IMG/VR virus record: IMGVR_UViG_3300048930_000447
Span: 1 to 47,636 of that record
Reading direction: 5' to 3' (one strand)
Source of the DNA: a virus
DNA: 47,636 bases
Position 1 is the first letter of the stretch; the number at the start of each line of letters is the position of its first letter. Position numbers and translations under genes: made by a program. This document shows positions 1 to 7,909 of this stretch, piece by piece. The notes under the pieces are model-generated. The model was not told the DNA's origin. It did no database searches and was given only the letters and a program-made list of their open reading frames with translations.

Positions 1-43
1 GTTAATCCGTAGGTCCCTGGTTCGAGCCCAGGTCGAGGAGCCA
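1..43 (+). tRNA. tRNA-Asn(GUU), 3' part; left attachment site attL
   Basis: The sequence starts at the anticodon GTT and runs through the variable loop, a T arm with the TTCGAGC loop, the acceptor 3' strand TCGAGGA and an encoded CCA. The 5' half lies outside the window. The same 43 bases recur at 47457-47499, so this is the crossover core of a phage that integrates into the 3' end of tRNA-Asn. The copy here should still join the host 5' half and give a working tRNA, while the right copy has phage sequence in front of it. Confidence 0.9.
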
Positions 44-52
44 GTAAGTACA

Positions 53-83
53 AGTGCCCGCCGGTGAGCGGGCACTATCTTTT
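53..83 (+). terminator. Intrinsic terminator after the tRNA, phage side of attL
   Basis: A perfect 8-bp stem (AGTGCCCG at 53-60 with CGGGCACT at 69-76), an 8-base loop and the tract ATCTTTT at 77-83 form a classical intrinsic terminator in the plus direction. It lies ten bases after the tRNA CCA, so the prophage appears to supply its own terminator to the tRNA it reconstitutes. The host terminator is at 47510-47541. Confidence 0.8.
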
Positions 84-87
84 GTGC

Positions 88-130
88 GGCCGTATGGGAC
101 GGATATGAGACAGCGTCCCATATCCAGTGG
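88..130. promoter_or_regulatory. Candidate integrase/excisionase arm-type sites, left side
   Basis: An inverted pair of 9-mers, TATGGGACG at 93-101 and CGTCCCATA at 114-122, lies 50-80 bases inside attL. The same 9-mers occur at the right end, at 47326-47334 and 47390-47398. The right-hand member here (113-129) matches 47325-47341 at 16 of 17 bases. Paired copies near both att cores are what arm-type binding sites of a tyrosine integrase look like. The role is inferred. Confidence 0.5.
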
Positions 131-174
131 TGCCAGCCTCACCTGGTGAGCCCCAGCTGTCCTACCCTGGCGGC

Positions 175-441
175 ATGCCCAACCCCCGATTCGACCGCGC
201 CCGCGGCACCTGCCACGACTGCAACGCCGGCGGCGGCGCGGCACCCACGCTGCCCTGGGCCGTGATCTGCCTGCGTCCGCAGGACAGCGGCAAGGCGATC
301 AGCCGGATGCCCGAGATGGGCTGCTGCTACTGGCAGGCTCAGGAGCGCGCCGAAGCTCGCCCCGCTACCAGCCCTTGCCGCCGGGCTGATCGCCCAGCCG
401 GCGCCGATCTGGCCAGGCGCTACGCCAGCCCGCGCGTGTAG
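175..441 (+). CDS. Small cysteine-rich protein of unknown function
   Basis: The product is 88 residues, beginning MPNPRFDRARGTC. The first half contains a CxxC pair (GTCHDCN), a single Cys in AVICLRPQ and a CC pair (EMGCCYWQ), which suggests metal binding. The second half is Arg/Ala-rich and uninformative. It is the only plus-strand gene between attL and the lysis genes and overlaps the endolysin 3' end by 22 bp tail to tail. An upstream in-frame ATG at 127 would lengthen it, but the cysteine core starts after 175. I do not recognise a family; it resembles in style the Cys-rich proteins at 35539 and 38783. Confidence 0.45.
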   Translation: MPNPRFDRARGTCHDCNAGGGAAPTLPWAVICLRPQDSGKAISRMPEMGCCYWQAQERAEARPATSPCRRADRPAGADLARRYASPRV

Positions 442-878
442 CTCACCCCGGCGGCCGTGAAGTGCGCCGTCAGCACCTCATTGCGCGGCCGCGGGCCGAA
501 GGACACATGCACCCAGCCGCCCTCGTGGATCAGCTGGTCGAAGTGGATCACCGCCATCTCCTGCACCAGCAGCGCACACACCTGCCGCGGCGAGCCGGCG
601 CCAGGCGCGATGAAGTCTGCCGCGTGCCCGCTGACGTGCTGTGAGCTGGGCGCGCCACGCACCGCGCTGTTCAGCGCAGGGCTGCGGTAGCCGCTCTTGA
701 TGATCACCGGCACGCCCAGCAGGTTGCGGATGCCCTGCATGGCCGGGATCAGCACGTTGCGCAACGTGGCCTCGACGCGCGCCGGCGGCATGTTGTCGAT
801 GCCGAGCCTGGCGGCGGTGCTGCTAACCACGAACTCGGCCAGCGTGAAGTGCGGCGTGACGCGATCGTCCAGACTCAT
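420..878 (-). CDS. Endolysin, peptidase M15 family (VanY/D-Ala-D-Ala type)
   Basis: A 152-residue protein whose whole length is a Peptidase_M15-like domain. The zinc signature SSQHVSGHAADF gives His81 and Asp88, and WVHVSF gives the third ligand His124. M15 phage endolysins cleave peptide cross-links of peptidoglycan at lysis. There is no signal peptide, so release would rely on the neighbouring membrane proteins (1338-1981). The start at 878 overlaps the preceding stop (ATGA), the junction used throughout this operon. It is the last gene of the leftward late operon before attL. Confidence 0.88.
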   Translation of the reverse strand: MSLDDRVTPHFTLAEFVVSSTAARLGIDNMPPARVEATLRNVLIPAMQGIRNLLGVPVIIKSGYRSPALNSAVRGAPSSQHVSGHAADFIAPGAGSPRQVCALLVQEMAVIHFDQLIHEGGWVHVSFGPRPRNEVLTAHFTAAGVSYTRGLA

Positions 879-1114
879 GGCCACTTCTCGAAGGCGGCAT
901 GCTGTGACAACACCATTCGCATCTCTGCCACGGTGCGACGCCACTCCTCAGCAGCCGCGGCGGCCTTGTCGCGCTCGGCGATCTTGGCTGCTGATGCACT
1001 CGGCCCGATGGCCGGCACTGGCGGCGGCCCGCGCTGTTCCATCACCACCACGGCGCGCGTCATCGCAGCGGACAGCGACAAGATGCGCTCGGCCAGTGCG
1101 ACGGGCATGATCAC
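875..1114 (-). CDS. Small lysis-cassette protein of unknown function
   Basis: A 79-residue protein with no membrane segment and an Ala/Glu-rich, probably helical middle (AKIAERDKAAAAAEEWRRT). It sits between the lipoprotein gene and the endolysin. I chose the GTG at 1114 because GTGA overlaps the upstream stop like the other junctions here; an ATG two codons later (1108) is an equally possible start. Its position would suit a lysis accessory protein, but it lacks the N-terminal anchor of an i-spanin, so I assign no function. Confidence 0.6.
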   Translation of the reverse strand: MIMPVALAERILSLSAAMTRAVVVMEQRGPPPVPAIGPSASAAKIAERDKAAAAAEEWRRTVAEMRMVLSQHAAFEKWP

Positions 1115-1344
1115 TTGCGCGTCACCTTGATCGAGCAATCGCTGCCGGCATCGACGGTTCCGGCTGGCGCGTCGGCGCCGACCTGCAGCAGCACGGTGCG
1201 CACGGTGGTGGTCAGTGTGGACACCAGGGTGCACAGGACGCTAGTGGTGCCCGGCGGGCTGTCCAGGGCTGGCGGCGCGGGCTGCACGGGCGGCGTTGAG
1301 CAGCCGGCCAGCAGCGCGGCGGCCAGAAGCGCGGCCTTCACCAT
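1111..1344 (-). CDS. Small lipoprotein in the lysis cassette (possible o-spanin)
   Basis: A 77-residue protein with an N-terminal lipoprotein signal (MVKAALLAAALLAGC) and a lipobox LAGC with Cys15, followed by a Pro-rich stretch (STPPVQPAPPALD). Small Pro-rich outer-membrane lipoproteins next to endolysin and holin genes are typical of Rz1-like o-spanins. No convincing inner-membrane i-spanin partner is visible, so the spanin role is inference from size, lipobox and context. It overlaps the upstream membrane-protein gene by 7 bp. Confidence 0.65.
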   Translation of the reverse strand: MVKAALLAAALLAGCSTPPVQPAPPALDSPPGTTSVLCTLVSTLTTTVRTVLLQVGADAPAGTVDAGSDCSIKVTRK

Positions 1345-1607
1345 GGCACCCCCTGCTCTGCAGCCCACACGATGCGCCGACGCTGGCGCCACAGCATGCA
1401 GGCCAGCGTCAGCAGCAGCACGGCCACCGGCGGCGGCATCTGCCGCCACTGCGCGGCCACCGCCAGCGCGCCGAGCGCCAGCGCCACCCACACGAAGAAG
1501 GCGCCCCAGCTGCGCCCGCGGTGCATGGCCCCGATGACCTCGACGGCCAGCACCAGCAGCAGCCCGCAGGCCACCACCACCATCGCTTCCCACAGCAGGC
1601 CGATCAT
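1338..1607 (-). CDS. Small membrane protein, holin/antiholin candidate
   Basis: An 89-residue protein with three hydrophobic segments (about residues 3-24, 34-50 and 60-72) and basic residues between and after them (WRQRRRIV). The start overlaps the upstream stop as ATGA. It lies directly after the larger holin-like gene, and paired small membrane proteins in a lysis cassette are often holin and antiholin. Which one forms the lethal hole cannot be told from sequence. Confidence 0.65.
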   Translation of the reverse strand: MIGLLWEAMVVVACGLLLVLAVEVIGAMHRGRSWGAFFVWVALALGALAVAAQWRQMPPPVAVLLLTLACMLWRQRRRIVWAAEQGVPW

Positions 1608-1981
1608 TGCGTGTCACCTCCGCTTGTGCCGCCGATCTGGCGAAGGCGGTTGAGCAGGCCCTGCAGCGCCGTGCGCAGCAGCGCCTCGGCGCCGTACCCG
1701 ATGACCAGCGCGGCCACCGGCACCCACATCTCGACGGTGTTGTTCGCCGGCCGCAGCACGGTGGCCGCCGGGTGCGCGCCGGCGGCAGCGCACATGGTGC
1801 CCAGGGCCACGGTGGCGACGCGCTCCCAGACTGTGCGCTCCTTGCGGTCCATCTTGATTGCGGCCAGCGCGCCGGCCAGGCCGAAGACCAGGGCGGCCGT
1901 AGGGAGCCCGAACAGGGTGCCGGCCACCAGGCTGAAGCCCCCGCCAACGACGACGATGGTTGTGCTGTGAGGTTCGGTCAT
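1604..1981 (-). CDS. Putative phage holin
   Basis: A 125-residue membrane protein starting MTEPHSTTIVVVGGGFSLVAG. Hydrophobic segments at about residues 8-40, 58-72 and 85-103 are separated by charged turns (KMDRKER), and the tail is polar. It resembles the family of phage holins with a Gly-rich first helix. It precedes the second small membrane protein, a lipoprotein and the endolysin, the expected content of a lysis cassette. Alternative starts further upstream read through arginine-rich out-of-frame sequence and are unlikely. Confidence 0.7.
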   Translation of the reverse strand: MTEPHSTTIVVVGGGFSLVAGTLFGLPTAALVFGLAGALAAIKMDRKERTVWERVATVALGTMCAAAGAHPAATVLRPANNTVEMWVPVAALVIGYGAEALLRTALQGLLNRLRQIGGTSGGDTQ

Positions 1982-2004
1982 TTCGTGCAGGTGGTTGGTT
2001 GTGC

Positions 2005-2250
2005 CTATCGCAGCCCCGGCGGCAGTTGCTGGCGCGCGCGCTCGGACTCGTAGGACTTGAAGCAGTGATCGCGCTCCCAGAAAAACAGCAGGTCGACCAC
2101 GGCAACGCCGATGACCCCCGCCCGGCGCCCGCGCAGGCTCAGCCGCCACAGCCGGCTGGACACCGACTCGTCCGGCCACCCGCCGAGCGCCGCGTTCAGC
2201 AGCTGCGTGAGCGACACGCCCAGGTGCCGCAGGTACAGTCTCAGGGCCAT
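2005..2250 (-). CDS. Small phage membrane-associated protein with GGWPDES motif
   Basis: An 81-residue protein. Residues 17-35 (LLNAALGGWPDESVSSRLW) form a motif I associate with a short protein found between tail and lysis genes of many proteobacterial prophages. A hydrophobic stretch (AGVIGVAVVDLLFFW) follows at about 44-58. The function is unknown. It overlaps the preceding DUF4376 gene by 10 bp and is separated from the holin by 23 bp. Confidence 0.7.
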   Translation of the reverse strand: MALRLYLRHLGVSLTQLLNAALGGWPDESVSSRLWRLSLRGRRAGVIGVAVVDLLFFWERDHCFKSYESERARQQLPPGLR

Positions 2251-2888
2251 TCGATCGCCTCCAGTTCCTCGGCCGTGGCAGCCGCCTCGATTGCGTCGCG
2301 CAGGGCGCGCGCGATGGTGTGCGCCGTGGCCACGTGCGTGCCGAGCGCCAGGCCTACCGCGATCATGTCGGCGCCGCTCAGCGTGCGCACGGCGTTGTCC
2401 TGCAGCGTCCAGTCGATGGTGAAGGGCTGCTCCGCGGCTGCCGCGAGCACGGCCATCTGCACGGCGCCGATGATCCGCGCCTGCGACATCTCATCGCTGT
2501 CGAAGGCCGATCCATCCCAGGCGAAGCCGCCGAACTCGACCGCGGCGCGCTGCACCTTCACCTGCGACCAGCGCGCGATCTTCAGCGCGGCCAACGTCGG
2601 CTGCGACACCCAGCGCTCGGTGACGTCGTCCCACGCCCAGGCCTGCATGTCGTCGTCGGCAGGGGCTGTCGGCTGGTATGCAACAACCTCGGCAGCCTCG
2701 GCATCCCAACGGCGCGACAGCGGATCGTGCCGGCCCTCCACGGCCGTGCAGCCGTCCGGGGTGTTCAGCGCCAGGAACTCATCGCTGCCGGCGTAGACGC
2801 GGCCGATGAACAGGCCTTGCGCGTCGGCGAAGCTCCAGGCCGAGATGCGCGGCGCGTGCGGCGCGGCGGCTTCGAATTCGTCGCTCAT
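2241..2888 (-). CDS. DUF4376-type tail-associated protein
   Basis: A 215-residue protein. The C-terminal part (about residues 130-205) matches my memory of the DUF4376 domain found in tail-fibre or fibre-assembly proteins, with a W at WTLQDNAVRTLSGADM followed by a helical THVATAHTIARALRDAIEAA. The N-terminal half resembles tail-fibre-assembly proteins (GRVYAGSDEFLALNTPDG). The start at 2888 overlaps the stop of the J-like gene (ATGA). Its place right after J suits a fibre or tip accessory protein, either structural or chaperone. Confidence 0.7.
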   Translation of the reverse strand: MSDEFEAAAPHAPRISAWSFADAQGLFIGRVYAGSDEFLALNTPDGCTAVEGRHDPLSRRWDAEAAEVVAYQPTAPADDDMQAWAWDDVTERWVSQPTLAALKIARWSQVKVQRAAVEFGGFAWDGSAFDSDEMSQARIIGAVQMAVLAAAAEQPFTIDWTLQDNAVRTLSGADMIAVGLALGTHVATAHTIARALRDAIEAAATAEELEAIEWP

Positions 2889-5800
2889 ACCTTCATCTCC
2901 ACGCCGCTGATCTCGCCGGTGAACGCCGCGGCCGTCAGGCAGGCATTCGACGAGCCCGCGGCGTCGGTCATCGTCATGGACACGCGCAGCCGCACCTTGT
3001 ACGTGCCGGCGGCCACGGAATCGAACACCAGCGAGCCGCTGCAATCCAGCACCGTCGATGTGCCGGTGCTCTCGATCAGCGCCGTGTCGCTGCCGAAGAA
3101 CCCGGACTCGTCCATCACCGTGCTGTCGCTGGTGCGCACCAGCTGCAGCTTCATGCTTGGCCGGCCGAAGCGCGGCGAGGTGGTGTTCAGCGTCAACGAC
3201 ACGCGGCCAGTGACCGAGCCGAACACCCGCCCGCTGCCGACGGTGGCCAGCGTGGGCCCGTCGACATCGGCATTGCTGAAGCTGGACACGGCCGAGCCGC
3301 TGTACAGCGAGGCCGACGCCGAGCTTACCTGCAGCGGGTTGCTGACCGCGCCGACCACGATCTGCGGCGTGTCCACCGAGCGGGACAGAATGTCGTCCTC
3401 GCGCGGCGCGTGCCCGGTCAGCACGGTGCCGGGCTGGAACTGCGCGGCGTCGATGTCCATGGTGGCCAGCGTCACCGAGCCGTTGTCTTCCATCCAGATG
3501 TAGGCGCGGGCATAGGTGGCTGTGGCTGGGGCCTCGGCGCTGAGCGATGCTCGAGCAAGAGCCGCGGTCGGCGTGAACTGCGACGACGGCGAGCTTCCCA
3601 CGTTGGCGTTGCTGGCGTCGTACCAGTCGATGTACAGCCGCAGCTTCGGCGTGCCGGTCGGGTTGCCGACCCAGGCCGACAGCACATAGGGCTGTCCCGC
3701 GACCACGTCGACGCGCTGGTAAGCGCCCACGCGGTCGCCGGTGCCGGTTCCGAGCCCGGCCCCGCTGAAGCGCTGCTTGTAGGTGCCGTGGATGGCGCCG
3801 CTGCCAACGCGCGAATAGGTGATCGTGCCGGTGGTGCCGGCGTTGTACGCGGTCCAGTCGTCGGCCAGGCCGTCGGCGTCGATGTCGGCCTCGAAGCTGC
3901 TGTTGCGCAGCAGGTTGCCGCCTGCGTCGACGGTCAGCGCGCCGTCCACCGTGTGCGAGAACCACGCCCACGGCCCAGCCTGTCCCAGGCCGTTGACCGC
4001 GCGCACGGCCATCGTCAGGATGTCGCCGTGGTTCGGGCCGACGATGTAGGCGCTGGTGCTGTCGCCGGGCACGCTCACCAGCTCGTAGGGGCCGCCGGGC
4101 CGGCGCCAGATGATCTCGATCCTGCCGGAGCCGTCGGTGACGTAGGCATCGGCCACCGCATTCCAGGACACCAGCACGCGTGGCACGATGGCGCTGCCTG
4201 TGCTGTGCAGCACCGTGGTGGCGTCGCTCAGCGCCGCGATGCCCGTCAGGGCGGCCACCACCCAGGGGTTGGGGAGCGCTGTGTTTGGCGCCGGGTCGGC
4301 GGTTGCCGCGTCAGCCAGGTCATACACCGCGGCGGCATCCTCCTGCAGCGTCAGGATCACCGCAGACCGCAGGCTGAACTGCCAGTCGGTGACGCGGAAC
4401 GTCTTGCTGCTAAAGCCGTACTCGGCGCTAGTGACGGTGACGCGGTCGCCCACCTGCAGCGGCCAGGCGCGTAGCTTCGCCGGGTAGCGGATCACCAGGC
4501 CGTCGCGGTTGCGCTCGGTGAAGATGCGCGCCAGGTTGCGCGCGCGCGCCTTGCTGTCGGTCCACGGCAGCGCCACATCGGACCACAGCTCCTCGCCGTC
4601 GGCGGTGACGAACGCGCTGTTCTGGTACGGGTCGAAGTCGCTGGGTGTGCCGCGGCCGGCGGCGATGTACTGGCCGCGCAGGCTGTTGAACAGCTGGTCC
4701 TGCGGCGCGCCGGCCTGCACGATCTCGATCTGGCCGTGCAGGTCATCGTCGGTCAGCGTCATCACGCTGGCGGTCCACGCGCCTGCCAGGATGCCCCAGG
4801 ACGCACCGTAGACGGCATAGCCGGCCATCGACTCGCACAGATCCTCGAGCACGCCCTCGCGCCCGCTATCGGCCACGAAGGCGCCATGCGCGGTGTAGGT
4901 GGCGTAGTCGTACCAGGTGCCGGTGTGTGTGCCGCTGCCCGCGGTGGTGATGTTGATCGCCGTCCCGGCCTTGGCATTGGCCAGGCTGGTGGCGAACTTG
5001 AACACCGTGCGGTCCGCGGTTTCGATCACGTAGTAGGTGGTCGCGGTCGCCAGCGGCGCCGGCAGCGTGCCGGTGGTCGTGAAGCGCACGCCGTCGCCGG
5101 TGGTCCACCAGCGCTCGCTGGCGAAGGTGAGCTGGTCGGTGGTGGTGCCGGCGGTGAACGTGGCGGCGTGCGCCTGCGAGGCGGCCAGGCTGCGCGCGTC
5201 GCAGGCATTGGCGGCCGCGTTGCACAGCGCGGTGTCAATCTCGGCCGCCGCCGCCTCAAAGCCCCACGGCTGGGTGAGGAAGTCGCGGATGATCAGCGCG
5301 TTGTTGCTGCTGTAGCCGGTGGTCGACGTGCGCGTGTCGAAGATGGGCTTGCCGCTCCCCAGCATGGTGATCTGCGGCGGCCCGCCCTGGAAACGCGTTT
5401 CCTCCAGGTCCAGCGTCACCACGCTGTAGGCCAGGCCGCGCAGCCGGTGGTTGGCGGTCCACTGCGACGGCACCACACTGTTCAGGTAGGTGTCGACGGT
5501 CTGCGATGCCGTGCCGAGGTGGTGCGAGGCGCGCACCCGGGCGTCGCTGGTGGCCACGGTGTAGTTCACCGTCGCGCCCACCGGGCCGCTGATGCGCGTA
5601 TTGCCAAGGCTGAGCGTCACCGAAACGCCGCTATAGACGGCGTCCACCCCGGCGCCGTCGGTGGTGTAGCTGCTGAGCACGCTGACCACCGCCACCGGTA
5701 CGTCGACATAGCCGCCGCCGCCGATGGTCGCAATGCGCGACGCCGGCTTGCTGGCCGCGTAGAACTCGCCGCCGGTAGTCCAGCCGTTGCCATCAAGGGT

Positions 5801-6292
5801 GCCGAGCGGGATGCCGTCGATGAACAGCTCATGAATCGCGGTCAGCTCGTGCGCGGCCCACACGATGACCAGGTGCTTGTAGGCGTCGGCCTTGGTGTAG
5901 CTGCTGCCGTTGTCTCGCGTGCCGGTCTTGTCGCTGGTGAAGATGGCGACGATGTCGCCGCCGACGGGCCCGGGGCGGCCGTAGATCACGCGCCACGGCG
6001 GGTTGGCCTGCAGCAGCGTGACGTTGCGGTCCTGCAGGCTCGCGTTGTACTCGGCGCGCTGGCGGGCAGCGGCATTGCGCGCCTTGCGGCGGCCGGCGGC
6101 GGCGCCGTAGACGTTCGCGGCGATGACGCCGATGGTCAGGCCGTAGGTGGCGACGATGCTGGCCACCGTCGCCACGGCGCCGGCCACGGCCGCGCTGCCG
6201 GTGACGGCCAGGATGCTGGCGAAGATGCTGATCGGGTCGGCATGCGCCAGCGCCGGGGCCAGCAGCAGGGCGAGCGCGAGCGCGGCCCTCAC
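2885..6292 (-). CDS. Tail tip / host-specificity protein J-like
   Basis: A 1135-residue protein and the largest tail gene. Around residues 80-110 the sequence LLQANPPWRVIYGRPGPVGG is typical of tail-tip (gpJ) attachment proteins. Fibronectin-like and carbohydrate-binding-like segments follow (LLRNSSFEADIDADGLADDW), with a beta-rich C-terminus. The first 60 residues are very hydrophobic: MRAALALALLLAPALAHA looks like a Sec signal with an AHA cleavage site, followed by AVAGAVATVASIVATYGL. The GTG start at 6292 overlaps the preceding stop (GTGA). An in-frame ATG at 6340 would lie inside the previous gene and is less likely. It would contact the receptor at the tail tip. Confidence 0.85.
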   Translation of the reverse strand: MRAALALALLLAPALAHADPISIFASILAVTGSAAVAGAVATVASIVATYGLTIGVIAANVYGAAAGRRKARNAAARQRAEYNASLQDRNVTLLQANPPWRVIYGRPGPVGGDIVAIFTSDKTGTRDNGSSYTKADAYKHLVIVWAAHELTAIHELFIDGIPLGTLDGNGWTTGGEFYAASKPASRIATIGGGGYVDVPVAVVSVLSSYTTDGAGVDAVYSGVSVTLSLGNTRISGPVGATVNYTVATSDARVRASHHLGTASQTVDTYLNSVVPSQWTANHRLRGLAYSVVTLDLEETRFQGGPPQITMLGSGKPIFDTRTSTTGYSSNNALIIRDFLTQPWGFEAAAAEIDTALCNAAANACDARSLAASQAHAATFTAGTTTDQLTFASERWWTTGDGVRFTTTGTLPAPLATATTYYVIETADRTVFKFATSLANAKAGTAINITTAGSGTHTGTWYDYATYTAHGAFVADSGREGVLEDLCESMAGYAVYGASWGILAGAWTASVMTLTDDDLHGQIEIVQAGAPQDQLFNSLRGQYIAAGRGTPSDFDPYQNSAFVTADGEELWSDVALPWTDSKARARNLARIFTERNRDGLVIRYPAKLRAWPLQVGDRVTVTSAEYGFSSKTFRVTDWQFSLRSAVILTLQEDAAAVYDLADAATADPAPNTALPNPWVVAALTGIAALSDATTVLHSTGSAIVPRVLVSWNAVADAYVTDGSGRIEIIWRRPGGPYELVSVPGDSTSAYIVGPNHGDILTMAVRAVNGLGQAGPWAWFSHTVDGALTVDAGGNLLRNSSFEADIDADGLADDWTAYNAGTTGTITYSRVGSGAIHGTYKQRFSGAGLGTGTGDRVGAYQRVDVVAGQPYVLSAWVGNPTGTPKLRLYIDWYDASNANVGSSPSSQFTPTAALARASLSAEAPATATYARAYIWMEDNGSVTLATMDIDAAQFQPGTVLTGHAPREDDILSRSVDTPQIVVGAVSNPLQVSSASASLYSGSAVSSFSNADVDGPTLATVGSGRVFGSVTGRVSLTLNTTSPRFGRPSMKLQLVRTSDSTVMDESGFFGSDTALIESTGTSTVLDCSGSLVFDSVAAGTYKVRLRVSMTMTDAAGSSNACLTAAAFTGEISGVEMKV

Positions 6293-6687
6293 GGCTCGAC
6301 CCGCCACGCGCACGCCGCGCGCTCCATCGGCACATGGCACAGCCCGGCCTCAGTCAGCACGGCCGCGGTGCGCCCGCAGCACACGCCGATGGCCTGCGCG
6401 TCCTCGTCGCTCAGCCCGACGATGTCGCCCACCTGCGCCAGCGCCGGCTCGATCGGCTCGCGGCGCAGCCACAGCGACCACACGCCGCGCAGCGTGCCAC
6501 CGATCTGCGCGATCAGTCGGTGCGCAGCGAGCCGGCTGGGCGTGCGCGGCAGGCCGAGCATCAGCCGCGCGCCGGTGGCGCGCTGCACCCAGCCGGCAGC
6601 GAAGGTGCAGCAGTTCCACCCGGCCCAGTCGAAGGCGCGCGCCTGTACCTCGGTCAGGTAGGCGTCGAGCATCGCGGCGCGGCTCAT
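6289..6687 (-). CDS. DUF6950 / NlpC-P60-like tail assembly protein (K position)
   Basis: A 132-residue protein with FDWAGWNCCTFAAGWV near the N-terminus, where a Cys in this setting resembles the catalytic Cys of NlpC/P60-like folds. A later GDIVGL and a His near the C-terminus (LCHVPMERA) could complete the site. It occupies the lambda K position between the minor tail protein and J. K-type proteins help build the tail tip and may act on peptidoglycan at infection. The ATGA start overlap at 6687 supports the chosen start. Confidence 0.65.
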   Translation of the reverse strand: MSRAAMLDAYLTEVQARAFDWAGWNCCTFAAGWVQRATGARLMLGLPRTPSRLAAHRLIAQIGGTLRGVWSLWLRREPIEPALAQVGDIVGLSDEDAQAIGVCCGRTAAVLTEAGLCHVPMERAACAWRVEP

Positions 6688-7289
6688 ACCCGCTGAAACT
6701 TCTTCGACAGCCACAGGCTCGGCTGCTCGATGAGCGTCTGCACGTACTCCAGCCCCAGGTCGCCCGGGTAGCGCTGCAGCTGCTGGGCATGGCTCAGGCG
6801 CAGGCCCGCAGGGTTGCGCGCGCGGGCCATCCCGGCGCGGGCGCACGGCAGCTCAATCCTGCCGGCAGCGCCGCCGCCAGCGGGGTCGCTGGGCGTGCGC
6901 ACCACCTTGCACGGCTGCATCGTGCCGGCCCAGCGCAGCACCGGCGCGCCGGCCGGCTGGAAGGCCTCGTCGAAAAGCTGCAGGTACAGCCGCACCGCGC
7001 GGCCGCGGTAGTTCTCGACGTTGCCCAGCGTGGCGGCCAGCAGCGCGGTGTTGACCAGCGCGAAGGACAGCGTCACCTGATCGGCGCTGGTGTTCTCGCT
7101 CTCGCTCACGTCGGACACGGTCGCCAGGTCGCCGAGCCCGAGATAGGCGTTGCCGCCGATGGTGAAGGTCTGCGGCGCCGTGGTGTAGTAGAGCGTGCTG
7201 GGCAGGAAGTCGAGCTGCACCAGCCAGGCCACGCCGCGCACCGGCGCCGCGATGCGCGCCGATGCGGTGCCGTCGAGCGTGAGGCTCAC
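6684..7289 (-). CDS. Minor tail protein (L position)
   Basis: A 201-residue protein starting at a GTG (7289) that overlaps the upstream stop. Recognisable stretches such as VQLDFLPSTLYYTTAPQTF and GGNAYLGLGDLATVSDVSES occur in minor tail / baseplate-hub-like proteins that precede NlpC-type and J-type genes. It probably forms part of the tail-tip complex. The family call is from resemblance and gene order, so the exact domain is uncertain. The ATGA overlap with the next gene shows tight coupling. Confidence 0.65.
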   Translation of the reverse strand: MSLTLDGTASARIAAPVRGVAWLVQLDFLPSTLYYTTAPQTFTIGGNAYLGLGDLATVSDVSESENTSADQVTLSFALVNTALLAATLGNVENYRGRAVRLYLQLFDEAFQPAGAPVLRWAGTMQPCKVVRTPSDPAGGGAAGRIELPCARAGMARARNPAGLRLSHAQQLQRYPGDLGLEYVQTLIEQPSLWLSKKFQRV

Positions 7290-7909
7290 GACCAGGACTC
7301 CAGCAGGTCGACAGCGTAGCCGCCGGCTGTGCGGCCAGCCGCGTAGCTCCACGCAGGCTCGCTGGTCTGCTTGTAGAAGGCCACCGGCTTGTTCCACGTG
7401 ACCGCAGTTCCCGAGCTGAACGCGGTGCGCAGTGGCGGCTCGATCGTGAGGGCGATGACGCCGGAGCCGTTGGCGGTGGCGTCGGCCATCACCTTGACCA
7501 ACTGCGAGGTGCCCAGGCCGCTGCCGATCTGCAGCCAGTCGCTCGCCTTCATCGTGGTGTTGGCCTGGCCTGCGCCGCCGGTGACGCTGAGCGACACCGC
7601 GCCGGCACTGTGCGCGCCGCTGAGCGTTAGCGTGCCGCGCATCGTGCCCTGCGGCACCGTGCGCACCACGTCCCACGCGGACAGGTGGTTCACCCCACCC
7701 CGCAGCTGCAGCAGCATCGATTCCCACTGCGCGGCCTGCGCCAGAAACATCGACGAGTGCGAACGCAGCGACAGGCGCCAGCGGGGCGGGCCGAACAGCC
7801 GGCTGGCGGCGTGGCCAGTGGCGTCGCTCATCTCGGCCACGTCGTATCGCGCCTGGCTGAAACTGCACTCGGCGATCAACAACGCCGAAGACATGGCGAT
7901 GATGCTCAC
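7286..7909 (-). CDS. Minor tail protein (M position)
   Basis: A 207-residue protein directly after the tape measure gene, with ATGA start overlap at 7909. A hydrophobic N-terminus (MSIIAMSSALLIAECS) is followed by a beta-rich body rich in Gly, Ser and Thr (GTLTLSGAHSAGAVSLSVTG). The place between tape measure and tip proteins corresponds to lambda M. I infer a tail-tip or distal-tail role from context only. Confidence 0.6.
   Translation of the reverse strand: MSIIAMSSALLIAECSFSQARYDVAEMSDATGHAASRLFGPPRWRLSLRSHSSMFLAQAAQWESMLLQLRGGVNHLSAWDVVRTVPQGTMRGTLTLSGAHSAGAVSLSVTGGAGQANTTMKASDWLQIGSGLGTSQLVKVMADATANGSGVIALTIEPPLRTAFSSGTAVTWNKPVAFYKQTSEPAWSYAAGRTAGGYAVDLLESWS

Noticed and set aside
4736-6661. 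Long plus-strand open frame antisense to the J-like gene
   Set aside because: GC-rich DNA leaves long antisense frames open; composition is Arg/Gly/Ala/His noise and it has no ribosome site or family resemblance. The same applies to other large plus-strand frames under the structural genes.
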